Source: PALSA-1353 sp050014015
Lineage (GTDB): Bacteria; Planctomycetota; Phycisphaerae; Tepidisphaerales; Tepidisphaeraceae
Direction: 5' to 3'
NCBI GenBank assembly: GCA_050014015.1
Contig: JBEKEC010000007.1
Coordinates: 1-64,000 of the forward strand
Length of the DNA stretch: 64,000 bases
Position numbers and translations under genes: made by a program. Under the pieces are notes generated by a model. The model was not told the DNA's origin and did not search any database. It was given only the letters and a program-made list of their open reading frames with translations. Below are positions 46,701 through 54,717 of the stretch, in pieces (position 1 is the stretch's first letter; each line of letters opens with the position of its first letter).

Positions 46701-46804
46701 CGGCCGAGCAGGCCGCCCTCGGCAAGCTTCTGGCCAATTGGCGCAGCCTGATCGAAAGCCGCATGGCCGTAGACGAGGAGACGTTGTTTGGGAAACGGAG
46801 TTAG
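43715..46804 (+). CDS. DUF1156 adenine-type DNA methyltransferase
   Basis: A 1029-residue methylase from ATG 43715 (GAGGTG 8 bases upstream). DUF1156 at the N-terminus (SLWRGHPFTCHLWWARRPL). SAM motif I VLDLFAGGAAIPLEALRLG (about 160-178) precedes catalytic motif IV DPPYYDN (613-619), the N6-adenine/N4-cytosine type. Two Cys pairs form a zinc ribbon (RCKNLACGATVPL; CFCCGAV). Probably the self-protection methylase of the operon. Confidence 0.9.
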   Translation: MTSLIEDYLPVGAVGIESSREKSLWRGHPFTCHLWWARRPLVACRAAVYAALVPADRWVKDVNVRNAEGRDVEALRNGTKKGLNRRHAKEFVERMCQYPGEPRVIAEAQRHILEAHADRLNAELQAAKAAGKVPDWVTQCKLAADRVTVDDIIAGRAPRPRVLDLFAGGAAIPLEALRLGCDAHALDLNPVAHIIQLCCLVYPQKFGKVDPAAPGMTGPKNKTTTTWGGLAEEVRFWGNWVRDKVKTNIGDLYAPIPDPELCKSGKTAQRSEQTTGEQGSIWESEGRIPPGHLLPIAYLWTRTVRCKNLACGATVPLFRQTWLCKHDARYVAIKPVVIAKEKQVRFEVVEAASENGLGFDPEGFSKSGNATCFCCGAVADIDYVKQEGWAGRIAFQLLAAACTKPGARGKVYLSPKHASEHAEYEIEAIVKRAQAAARKANICIPDEPIAGLSDDCQDNTLGITVRPYGLRHFSDLFTPRQLLCLVNIAGAIHQAVDEMGRNGYSPEQSRAVAAYLAAALDREAENESSVCRWNPNAEKMQGTFGRQVITMVWDFCEVNPFGGSVGDWSSLIDLEVNAIEGAILTGQRPATVMRGSATAVPMAAGTVDAVITDPPYYDNVPYADISDFFYVWLKRSIGHLHSEHFATTGTPKKAEAIADANRHGGDWDKAKSAYEQMMLLSFREANRVLKADGILVVVYAHKTTLGWSTLVDSMRQAGFMVTEAWPLDTEMKSRLRGMDSAALASSIFLVGRKRDSLDGGSAKTGNYEDEVQPKLQQIVRERVDTLWEMGIAGADLVIACVGAGLRAFTKYEKVEYANGEEVPAEKFLAEVEGVVLDTMMGKLSGVTGGNVAAVDPASRFYVLWRFVYKAAELDAGEAIVFANGTHIELDGPHGLSSGRHALVEKKKAKYRARDYTERGNDAKLGIVAENGQSAPLIDALHRILWLMENGPRKLGEFLDEARPDRERLRILGQALAGAALSGKSEEEAAKLVSTTPAEQAALGKLLANWRSLIESRMAVDEETLFGKRS

Positions 46805-46807
46805 GCA

Positions 46808-46926
46808 ATAAGGTCATCGAGTCGATCGTGAAGCAACTGAGGGCGCTGGCGTTCCAGAGGCACAAAGCCCGCGAAGCTCGCGACCTGCTATTGCCACGGC
46901 TGATGAGTGGTGGGATTGCCGTATGA
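46808..46926 (+). pseudogene. hsdS 3' remnant (type I specificity subunit)
   Basis: In the frame after the methylase stop, NKVIESIVKQLRALAFQRHK then AREARDLLLPRLMSGGIAV ends at TGA 46924. ARDLLLPRLMSG(E)IxV is the well-known C-terminus of type I HsdS specificity subunits. Only the last about 40 codons remain, in the gap between methylase and the DUF262 gene. It is a scar of an earlier type I restriction locus or of gene replacement. Confidence 0.7.
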
Positions 46927-46945
46927 ACCAACGGAGATTCAGACC

Positions 46946-49051
46946 GTGAAGGCAGAAGATACCAGATTCACCCGTTTGTTTGAGGGTCCGAAGCAGTTTA
47001 TCGTGCCGGTGTTCCAGCGCGATTACAGTTGGGGCACGAAGCACTGCCTCCAATTGTGGAAGGACATCATCCGCGCCGGGTCGAAGGAGAGTGTCAAGGC
47101 CCACTTCATTGGCTCCATCGTCTACGTCGCAGCCGAAGAGACATCGGCCACAGTCACGCGCTGGTTGGTCATCGACGGCCAGCAGCGACTAACCACGGTT
47201 GCCCTGCTCCTGGCGGCGTTACGCAACCAGTTGCCCAAGGGCGAAGCCGACGAAGATGAACCAGCAGGCGAAGATGCGTTGCCGACTCGGGAGGAACTGG
47301 AGGACTACTACCTCCGCAACCCGCACGGCAAGACCGATCGTCGCTATAAGCTCAACCTGCGCAGGGCGGACCAACACACATTGATGGCGGTCATGGACGG
47401 CGGCGACATGCCGAAAAGTGCCTCGGAGCGGATCGCAGAGAACTTCGCATTTTTTGAGGACCAACTCGCCAACGCCGACCTCGACGTGGTTTACCGGGGA
47501 ATCAAGAAGCTCGTGGCCGTCGATGTCTGCCTGACCCGCGGTCAGGACGACCCGCAGATGATCTTCGAGAGCCTGAACTCGACAGGTCTCGACCTGACGC
47601 AAGCCGACCTTATCCGAAACTTCGTGCTGATGCGGCAGGATGAGGAGCGACAGACGCAGCTCTACCACGACTACTGGCAACCCATTGAGTCGGCCTTTGG
47701 CACCCGCTACCGCACGGACTTCGACAAGTTCGTCCGCGACCACTTAACGCTGCAACTGCGACCGAGCAAGCAGTTAAAGTCCGACGAAATCTACCAGCGC
47801 TTCCGCGGGTACTTCTTCGACACGGTAAAGGATGACCAGGTTGAGGAAGTGCTTGCGGCCCTGCGCACGTTCGGCAGCTACTACATCGCGTTCAGCCTTG
47901 GCAAAGAAGCCGACGCCAAGCTCGTCGATCCGTTCCGCCGACTGCGTCTGCTGGTGGAAGTTGCATCGCCAGTGGTCTTGAAGCTTTACGACTGCTACAG
48001 CCGCGTGAATTCATTGACCCGCGCCGAGTTCGTCGAGGCGGTGGAGTTGCTGGAAAGCTACGTCTTCCGCCGCTCGGTCTGCGGGATGCAGACCCGCAGC
48101 CTGGGCCAAATCTTCGCGACTTTGGCGTATCGAATCAAAGAGGATTCGCCCCTGCTCAGCCTCAAAGTGGCCCTCCACAGGCAAGGCAAGAAGCGTCGCT
48201 TCCCTTCGGATGCGGAGTTCCGAGAGGCCCTCGAAACGCGCGATCTGTACGACATGCGGCACTGCCACTATCTGCTTGACCGGCTGGAGAACCACAGCAG
48301 GGAAGTAATCGACACCTCGAATCTGACCATCGAGCACGTCATGCCGCAGAACGATGACCTGCGCCCCGAGTGGCAGGCTATGCTCGGCAAGGACTGGCAG
48401 GCCGTGCGGGAAATGTGGCTACATCGTCTCGGAAATCTGACGCTGACCGGCTACAACACCGAGTACAGCGACCGTCCCTTTGCCGATAAGAAGACGATGA
48501 AGGACGGCTTCAACGAAAGTCCACTACGGCTCAACAAGTACATCCGAGAGCAGGCCGCGTGGACGGCGACGGAGATGGAGAAGCGGGGCAAAGACCTCGC
48601 CGCGAAGGCGCTGGTGATATGGCGTCCACTGGTCGTTGACGCCGAAGCGGTTAAGGCCGCCGAGCTTGAAGATCGCAAGACGCAAGCAGCCCGGTACAGC
48701 CTCGACAAGCTGGAGTTCGACAACGCCAAGCCGCTCTTTGACGCGCTGCGCAAGCAGGTGCTTGCGTTAGGGGATGACGTGATCGAGCTTTGCGGGCCGA
48801 AGAGCGTCACCTATCGCGTGTTCGACTACTTCCTTGAGGTCATCCCGCGGAAGCGCCGACTGTCGCTGCTGCTAAATCTCGACTTCGAGGAGTGTGATGA
48901 CCCGACGCGCCGGGCCATCGACACAAGCGAATACGCCTTCATCATCCATGCGTCGGAGAGCGGCGGCGTTCTGTTCAACCTGGATGACGAGGCGCAAATC
49001 GCCGCGGCAATACACGTTGTGCGACAGGCATACGAAAAGGTGTCGGAGTAG
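46946..49051 (+). CDS. GmrSD-like DUF262/DUF1524 protein
   Basis: A 701-residue protein related to type IV modification-dependent restriction enzymes. N-terminal DUF262 (ParB-like nucleotidase): FIVPVFQRDYSW, then VIDGQQRLTTVALLLAAL (about 75-92). C-terminal DUF1524 with an HNH-like signature: TIEHVMPQN (about 460-468) and LHRLGNLTLTGYNTEYSDRPFADK. GTG 46946 with GGAG 9 bases upstream is preferred to GTG 46907, which lies in the hsdS remnant. In GmrSD the DUF262 part uses NTP to control DNA cleavage by the DUF1524 part. Confidence 0.87.
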   Translation: MKAEDTRFTRLFEGPKQFIVPVFQRDYSWGTKHCLQLWKDIIRAGSKESVKAHFIGSIVYVAAEETSATVTRWLVIDGQQRLTTVALLLAALRNQLPKGEADEDEPAGEDALPTREELEDYYLRNPHGKTDRRYKLNLRRADQHTLMAVMDGGDMPKSASERIAENFAFFEDQLANADLDVVYRGIKKLVAVDVCLTRGQDDPQMIFESLNSTGLDLTQADLIRNFVLMRQDEERQTQLYHDYWQPIESAFGTRYRTDFDKFVRDHLTLQLRPSKQLKSDEIYQRFRGYFFDTVKDDQVEEVLAALRTFGSYYIAFSLGKEADAKLVDPFRRLRLLVEVASPVVLKLYDCYSRVNSLTRAEFVEAVELLESYVFRRSVCGMQTRSLGQIFATLAYRIKEDSPLLSLKVALHRQGKKRRFPSDAEFREALETRDLYDMRHCHYLLDRLENHSREVIDTSNLTIEHVMPQNDDLRPEWQAMLGKDWQAVREMWLHRLGNLTLTGYNTEYSDRPFADKKTMKDGFNESPLRLNKYIREQAAWTATEMEKRGKDLAAKALVIWRPLVVDAEAVKAAELEDRKTQAARYSLDKLEFDNAKPLFDALRKQVLALGDDVIELCGPKSVTYRVFDYFLEVIPRKRRLSLLLNLDFEECDDPTRRAIDTSEYAFIIHASESGGVLFNLDDEAQIAAAIHVVRQAYEKVSE

Positions 49052-49121
49052 GCTGCACGCGACGTGGCCGGGCTGAATTGAATGTTGCGAAACTGATCAA
49101 TGGAATTGGAGAGCAAACACA

Positions 49122-51968
49122 ATGAGTGTGCATAATCTCAAGCCCTGGACGGAACTGGTCAAGCTGCACCCGGATGTGGAAAGCGGCTCGCTGGCCGAGG
49201 CCGTTTTTGCCATCGACCTGGGCGCCATCGCCACCGGCGACCTAACTACGCCGAAGGTTTACCGTGACCCGGACGCCTTCTTCGCAGCTACCTATGTCAC
49301 GACCGACCTGTACAAGCTGCTGGAGGAAGTGCTGGCAAGTCTCGCTGGCAAAGGCAACTACAACCGCGTGCTCAAGCTCCGCAGTCCATTCGGCGGTGGT
49401 AAGTCCCACACGTTGGCGTCGCTGCTGCACGCTGCCCGTTCGCGCAAAAGCCTAAACCAGATTACTGCCTGCAAGGGTTTGGCTGATCCGGGGCAGGTGG
49501 ATGTGGCCGTCTTCGACGGCGAGAAATTTACGGCTACTGGCGACAAGGATGTGGGCAAAGGGCAACTTGTTCACACAATGTGGGGCTGGCTGGCGTGGCA
49601 GCTTGGGCCGAAGGCGTTCAAGGTTGTGCAAAAACATGACGCGGACCGCGTGGCGCCAGCCGGCGACGAGATCAAGGCGATGCTTGAAGCCAGCGGCAAG
49701 CCTGTGCTGCTGCTGTTGGACGAAGTGCTCAAGTACATGGAGCGGGCCGCGGCCGTGGGCGTGAAGGATTCGACCTTACAGCGCCAGGCTAAGGATTTCC
49801 TCCAGAGCCTGACGGTTGAAGTATCAAACAGCCCCAACGCGGTCATGGTGTACTCGCTACAATGGAGCGCCCGTGAGGCCCTGGGCAACGTGGCACTGCT
49901 TGAGGAACTGGACAAGTTGACCAGTCGCAAGGACCAGGTCCGCGAACCGGTGACCGGCGACGAAATATTGGCGGTGGTAAAGCGGCGGCTTCTGAGCACT
50001 GAGCCGGCGGCAGACGTGGCCCAGGAGATTGCCAAAGCATACAGCGAAGTCATCGGCGGATTCTGGCGGGCGCGGGCGGAAACACCGTCGGCCAAACAGG
50101 ATGCCGAAGAGCAGATGGTGCAACTCAAAGGCCGGATGCAGGCCGCCTACCCCTTCCATCCGGCGCTTATCGACGTAATGAACGGTCGGTGGACCAGCGT
50201 GGAGAGCTTCCAGCGCACCCGCGGCGCGCTGCGCTTCCTCGCGTCGTGCCTGCACTCGCTGAAGGTCAGAGGCGGCGCCAAGCCGGTGCTTGGCCCATCC
50301 GATATTCCACTGAACGACCCAGAAGTTTTTAGGGCCATGCTCAAAGACTTGGACCCCCGCCAGGATTACGCGCCGGTTATCACACACGATCTGGTGGGAC
50401 CGAACGCCAGGGCCAAGCGCATCGACGACCGCATGGCCAGGGAGACGCCCGCGATGGCGAACGTGCGACCGGCGTTGCGACTGGCGACGGCTATCCTTGC
50501 CTACTCCTTCGGAGGATTGAAGCGAGAGGAAGGCAGCGATGTTCTGCCGCCGGGCGTGACCGAGACGGAACTGCTGGCCGCGTGCATCGGGCCGGACCTG
50601 GACAGCGTAACCGCCAACTCGGCGCTGTCCGACCTGCGGAACTCGTGCTTATACTTGCACTATGACGGCGTGCGTTATTGCTTCAAGAAAGACCCCAACG
50701 TCACGAAGTTGATCGAGGACGCGGAACAGGAAGTCGCCCGCGACCCGGACAGCATCCGCGACAAAATCAAGGAAATGCTGGAAGAGCGACTGGCGGGCAG
50801 GGCCGAAGCTGTGGTGTGGCCAGCCACGAGCCAGGACTTGCCGGACAAAGAGCCTCGGTTCCTCGTGGGCTACATGCCGCTGGATTTTGCCACGAAGAAC
50901 AACACTCAGCAGGACGAAGCCGCGAAAGCCATGCTATTGAAATATGGCGATGCGCCTCGGCAGTACCGCAATGGCATAGCACTGGCCGTGCCTGATAAGA
51001 AGCCCCTTGAGGCACTCCGTCGGGCGGTGCGTTACCTGATGGCAATCGACCGCGTGGAAACAAAGAGAAGTCAGCACCGGCTGACCAAGGATCAGGCTGA
51101 CCAACTCAAGGAAAGGAAGGGAACTGAGAACGCGGCGGCAGAAACGGCGTTCCGCCAGCTTTATCCCTCTGTGTGGCTACCGCGCGTTGGCATTGGCGGG
51201 GCGCTGGAATTGGAGAAGATCGTCGGCGGTCGGCCACTCCAGGCCACGGGCGTCCACGAGCGCGTGATGGAACTGCTGACGGTTGTAGGGACGAAGAAGG
51301 TCCATATAACGCTCAAGGCACCCAAAGTCGTTGATCGAATGAAGCTCGGATCACCGGTGGCTGGCGAGCCTCCTCGCCTGGGCGTGCGCTTACGCGACGT
51401 TCAAGATGCCTTTTTCGGCTTCCTTGAGCCTCCCCGGATTATCTCGGCGGAAGTGCTCCAAAGGGCTGTCGCCGAGGGTATCAACGGAAGCGTGTTCGCC
51501 TACACCACGGGGACGCCAGCCCTCGGACCGGACGGCAAATATCAGGTCTCACCGGAAAAGGTGACCCTCGGTCGTCCGATGAGCGACGACGAAGTGGACC
51601 TGGACAACGGGTTCCTCATAATTCCCGCCGCTGTGCCCGTTGCCGCCCCGCCCCCTGCTCCCACGCCTCCCGGCCCGACACCTTCGGGACCAATTCCACC
51701 CGGCCTAGGTCCGACACCGCTAGGGCCAACTTCTCAGGGATCGAAGCCCGCATTGCGCACCATCGTCCGCATCGGCTTCACGGCGGATCAGGACCAAGTG
51801 TACAAGTCGTTCCCGGCAATTGCCAACCTGGCGGACAAGTCCGACAACGGCAAGATCAGTATCGTGGTCGAGGGCCGGGCCGGTGCCGGCTACGACGCCA
51901 ACTGGCTGCGCAACGCCGTTCAGGAGCCGCTAGACGAAGCGAACATCGACGATCTCAAGTTGGAGTGA
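49122..51968 (+). CDS. DUF499 AAA+ ATPase
   Basis: A 948-residue predicted ATPase (COG1483 type): KLRSPFGGGKSHTLASLLH (Walker A near 90) and KPVLLLLDEVLKYM (Walker B near 195), then a conserved helical region and a Pro-rich linker (about 843-872) before a C-terminal about 75-residue domain. As I recall, DUF499 genes are often beside DUF1156 methylases in defence islands. Last large gene of the operon. Likely the motor or switch that couples target recognition to restriction. Confidence 0.88.
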   Translation: MSVHNLKPWTELVKLHPDVESGSLAEAVFAIDLGAIATGDLTTPKVYRDPDAFFAATYVTTDLYKLLEEVLASLAGKGNYNRVLKLRSPFGGGKSHTLASLLHAARSRKSLNQITACKGLADPGQVDVAVFDGEKFTATGDKDVGKGQLVHTMWGWLAWQLGPKAFKVVQKHDADRVAPAGDEIKAMLEASGKPVLLLLDEVLKYMERAAAVGVKDSTLQRQAKDFLQSLTVEVSNSPNAVMVYSLQWSAREALGNVALLEELDKLTSRKDQVREPVTGDEILAVVKRRLLSTEPAADVAQEIAKAYSEVIGGFWRARAETPSAKQDAEEQMVQLKGRMQAAYPFHPALIDVMNGRWTSVESFQRTRGALRFLASCLHSLKVRGGAKPVLGPSDIPLNDPEVFRAMLKDLDPRQDYAPVITHDLVGPNARAKRIDDRMARETPAMANVRPALRLATAILAYSFGGLKREEGSDVLPPGVTETELLAACIGPDLDSVTANSALSDLRNSCLYLHYDGVRYCFKKDPNVTKLIEDAEQEVARDPDSIRDKIKEMLEERLAGRAEAVVWPATSQDLPDKEPRFLVGYMPLDFATKNNTQQDEAAKAMLLKYGDAPRQYRNGIALAVPDKKPLEALRRAVRYLMAIDRVETKRSQHRLTKDQADQLKERKGTENAAAETAFRQLYPSVWLPRVGIGGALELEKIVGGRPLQATGVHERVMELLTVVGTKKVHITLKAPKVVDRMKLGSPVAGEPPRLGVRLRDVQDAFFGFLEPPRIISAEVLQRAVAEGINGSVFAYTTGTPALGPDGKYQVSPEKVTLGRPMSDDEVDLDNGFLIIPAAVPVAAPPPAPTPPGPTPSGPIPPGLGPTPLGPTSQGSKPALRTIVRIGFTADQDQVYKSFPAIANLADKSDNGKISIVVEGRAGAGYDANWLRNAVQEPLDEANIDDLKLE

Positions 51969-52037
51969 TGTTGGCGGAAGCGGTGAACCGTCGCCGTCCG
52001 TTGCGGCCGTCATTGCCGGCGCGGTATCAATAGGGTC

Positions 52038-52214
52038 GTGAAACCGCTCTACCGCGATCCGCCCGCCGCCCGCCTTCGCTACAGTCAGGCACTCGCCGCG
52101 TCCGCCAACAATCCCAAGTGCAAGCTGTCCAAGGCAGAGCGGGCCGAACTACGCCGTCTGGCGGCCATGTGGGCGGCCACCGTGAAACCCGCCAGCAATC
52201 CGAAGGCCAAGTAG
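52038..52214 (+). CDS. 58-aa basic protein
   Basis: A GTG-start ORF, MKPLYRDPPAARLRYSQALA to the stop at 52212, Ala/Lys/Arg rich. Same strand, 70 bases after the DUF499 gene. Too short for confident assignment; could be a small nucleic-acid-binding protein. Confidence 0.35.
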   Translation: MKPLYRDPPAARLRYSQALAASANNPKCKLSKAERAELRRLAAMWAATVKPASNPKAK

Positions 52215-52261
52215 CTCCGCCGGGCCCTCCCGAAATGACGCGAGGAATAAGTATATTAATC

Positions 52262-52290
52262 TGTTGACGGTCGTTAACAGATGAGTATAA
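52262..52290 (+). promoter_or_regulatory. sigma-70 promoter with overlapping palindrome
   Basis: TTGACG, a 16-base spacer, TATAAT, about 10 bases before the serine recombinase start. CTGTTGACGGTCGTTAACAG is an imperfect palindrome covering the -35 box, probably an operator. One of the best promoter matches in the window. Confidence 0.65.
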
Positions 52291-52297
52291 TGCCGGT

Positions 52298-53008
52298 ATG
52301 AACACCAGCAACACCAAAACGGCGGTCGGTTATTTCCGAGTTTCCACAAAACGGCAGGGGGAAAGCGGCCTTGGCTTGGACGGCCAGCGCACAGCCGTTG
52401 AGGTCTACTGCCGCGCAAATGGTCTGGGCCTGGCCCGGACGTTTACCGAGGTTGAGTCGGGCAAACGCGCGGATCGACCCCAACTCGCGGCGGCACTGGC
52501 CCATTGCAAGCGCACTGGCGCCAAGCTGATTGTGGCCAAGCTCGACCGGCTGGCCCGCAATGTTCATTTCCTCTCCGGCTTGATGACCAGCGGGGTTGAG
52601 TTTGTTGCTTGCGACAATGCCACCGCCAACAGACTGACGATCCACATTCTCGCAGCCGTAGCCGAGGCCGAGGCGGCTGCCATCAGTGCGCGGACCAAAG
52701 CCGCGCTGGCCGCTGCCAAGGCCCGTGGGCAGCTACTTGGATCGGCCCGGCCCGGGCACTGGAATAGCAACGCCAACGCCCGCCTAGACGGGCTGGCGGC
52801 TGGCCGCAAAGTCACGGCGATGCTCAAACATCAGCGGGCGCTGGCTGCCGTTGCCGATCTGCTGCCGATCATGCGTCAGGGACGGGCGGAGGGGCAAACC
52901 TTCCAAGCCATCGCGGACAGGCTCAACGCCGAAGGGCATACCACGTCGCGCGGCAATGCTTGGACTGCCGTCGGCGTTATTCAGGTGCTTAGGCGGTTTG
53001 CCGCTTGA
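52298..53008 (+). CDS. serine recombinase (resolvase/invertase family)
   Basis: A 236-residue recombinase with catalytic Ser16 in VGYFRVSTKRQGESGLGLDGQR, the LDRLARN motif, and LAAVAEAEAAAISARTKAAL (E helix). The C-terminal region contains a Recombinase-like HTH (GQTFQAIADRLNAEGHTTSRGNAWTAVGVIQVLRRF). It may resolve, invert or have inserted the cargo segment. Not the enzyme expected for the comEC att sites, since a tyrosine integrase is present there. Confidence 0.9.
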   Translation: MNTSNTKTAVGYFRVSTKRQGESGLGLDGQRTAVEVYCRANGLGLARTFTEVESGKRADRPQLAAALAHCKRTGAKLIVAKLDRLARNVHFLSGLMTSGVEFVACDNATANRLTIHILAAVAEAEAAAISARTKAALAAAKARGQLLGSARPGHWNSNANARLDGLAAGRKVTAMLKHQRALAAVADLLPIMRQGRAEGQTFQAIADRLNAEGHTTSRGNAWTAVGVIQVLRRFAA

Positions 53009-53107
53009 CGCCCAATGTCCTTACGCGTTTGTTGACGATAGGGCCGCAAAGGGGAAGAAGTCGGCGGCGAAACTCCAAATCCCAGGATCGGGTATAATGC
53101 CGAGTCG

Positions 53108-53812
53108 ATGGAAAGCCTATCAAGAGAAGTGCTAGAAATTCTCTACGGCCTGATGCCCGGTTTTGTCGCCGCATTGGTCTACCATTCCTTCACCGCCCAT
53201 GAAGAGAAGAAGCAGCAGTGGGAGCGAATCCTACAAGCGCTGATTTTCACTGGCATTATAAAGGCACTCGTAATTGTGGTGAAATGGGTACTGGTAGACG
53301 TTGGTACAAAGCATCCGACACTCGCCTTCGGTCCTTGGACTGACAATTGTGCCTTGCTGTGGTCCTACATTCTTGCCATTGTCTTTGGCTGCATCGCCGC
53401 GCTCGCAATTAACAAGGACTGGCTGCATTACGTCGGACGAGCGTTGCGGTTCACCAAGGAAACGGGGGCACCCACGGAATGGTGGCGAGCGTTCAATAAG
53501 CACGAGTGGTATATCGTGTTGCACCTTAAGGGCGGCAAGCGGCTCTATGGATGGCCAGAGCAATGGCCGAACAAATATGATTCTGGTCATTTCTCAATAA
53601 AACAGCCAGCCTGGTTCAAGGATGATGGTAGCGAAATGTGGCCTTTGCCACAGCTCGAAAGATTGCTCGTCCCGGCAGCAGATGTTAGCATCGTAGAAAT
53701 GTACAAGAAGCCGGAGGAGTTAAACAAACTCGGGCTTTCAGAGAAGCAGATTCAAGAACTGCAGAAACCGTTGGCGGCTCTGCATGCTGGCAAGGAGAAC
53801 GGCAATGGCTGA
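53108..53812 (+). CDS. DUF6338-family membrane protein
   Basis: A 234-residue protein with three N-terminal helices (LYGLMPGFVAALVYHSF; LIFTGIIKALVIVVKWVLV; LLWSYILAIVFGCIAALAI) and a cytoplasmic domain holding W..AF.K..WYIVLHLKGGKRLYGWPEQWP, as in DUF6338. TATAAT at 53092. Overlaps the next gene by 8 bases. Function unknown. Confidence 0.75.
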   Translation: MESLSREVLEILYGLMPGFVAALVYHSFTAHEEKKQQWERILQALIFTGIIKALVIVVKWVLVDVGTKHPTLAFGPWTDNCALLWSYILAIVFGCIAALAINKDWLHYVGRALRFTKETGAPTEWWRAFNKHEWYIVLHLKGGKRLYGWPEQWPNKYDSGHFSIKQPAWFKDDGSEMWPLPQLERLLVPAADVSIVEMYKKPEELNKLGLSEKQIQELQKPLAALHAGKENGNG

Positions 53813-54080
53813 TGAAAGCGAAGCAAACTCGAATGACGGCATAAAGGAACTAAGCATGGCCCGCACAAAACCGCCGACGGAATATTTTATGATGGCGCAA
53901 CTGGCCGACTCGGCTGGCTCTGGTCAAGTTGAGCAACGCAGCCTGACATCATCGCCACTTCCTCCGGAAAACACTGGCAATGTTATCAGGCCAATCGGTG
54001 AGGGCGTAAACGTGAATCCGCCGCCACCGGATAGCTTCAAGCCGATTGTCACCCCAGCGCCTCCACCAGATAAGAAGTGA
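53805..54080 (+). CDS. 91-aa Pro-rich small protein
   Basis: From ATG 53805 with AAGGAG upstream, overlapping the DUF6338 stop. Hydrophilic, Pro-rich C-terminus (PPPPDSFKPIVTPAPPPDKK). Probable operon partner of the membrane protein. No family recognised. Confidence 0.55.
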   Translation: MADESEANSNDGIKELSMARTKPPTEYFMMAQLADSAGSGQVEQRSLTSSPLPPENTGNVIRPIGEGVNVNPPPPDSFKPIVTPAPPPDKK

Positions 54081-54191
54081 TTCATAGTTTTTGCGGGTCA
54101 TTGCCAGGAAAAGCGTGGAGTCCGGCGTAGCTGTTGCGCCGATACCGCGCCCGCGCTTTCCGTTTGTTCAAACACGGTCTACACTATTGCC

Positions 54192-54416
54192 ATGGACGAC
54201 CGCGAAGATGGCATCGAAATTGGCGCGCATCAGGTGGATGGCGGATATTGGCCGATTTACCTCACCGGCAAGGAAATCATCAACAAGATTTTTGGAGACG
54301 ATGTGGGTGTACCAATCACTGGGGTTACCTTGCGTGCAAAGACCGACGATGGCAAAGTTGTCAGGGTTCAAATAGCGAATGGGGATAGCACGACCGTCAT
54401 CGCACAAATTGAATGA
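54192..54416 (+). CDS. 74-aa hypothetical protein
   Basis: MDDREDGIEIGAHQVDGGYWPIYLTGKEI...; beta-rich (VTLRAKTDDGKVVRVQIANGDSTTVIAQIE). Standalone small gene convergent with the phage block. Marks the right edge of the cargo. Confidence 0.5.
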   Translation: MDDREDGIEIGAHQVDGGYWPIYLTGKEIINKIFGDDVGVPITGVTLRAKTDDGKVVRVQIANGDSTTVIAQIE

Positions 54417-54425
54417 AGCGTGGGG

Positions 54426-54689
54426 TCATCCTCCTTCTTTGCCCCGCATCCGCGCCAATCCCGGCATGTTGGGGATTGCCGCAGCCACGTCCGGGTGCAT
54501 CCGCAACTTCATTCGGATATTCGGGTCGAGCCGCAATGCTTCGTCCAGGTCTGGCACATCGTTCATCCAGAACTCGTCCAGCGTTTCCAGCATCGAGACG
54601 CGCGCCCCAAGCTGAGCACCAGCGAAAGTGCGATAGAGGCCACCCATGCCGCTGTCGGCGGGCATGCGGTATGCGCCGCCTTCAGTCAT
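54426..54689 (-). CDS. 87-aa phage-like protein downstream of terminase
   Basis: MTEGGAYRMPADSGMGGLYRTFAG..., ending MPGLARMRGKEGG. Only 28 bases after the terminase large subunit stop and on the same strand. Function unknown. In a complete phage the portal gene would usually follow; here the strand switches to cargo instead. Confidence 0.55.
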   Translation of the reverse strand: MTEGGAYRMPADSGMGGLYRTFAGAQLGARVSMLETLDEFWMNDVPDLDEALRLDPNIRMKLRMHPDVAAAIPNMPGLARMRGKEGG

Positions 54690-54717
54690 ATATCGGATCG
54701 TTCGTTATTCTGGTGCT

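Noticed and set aside
39714..51968. Calling the operon DISARM or BREX
   Set aside because: No DrmA, DrmB (DUF1998), DrmC (PLD), PglZ, BrxL or PglW was seen. Only the helicase and methylase classes are shared.
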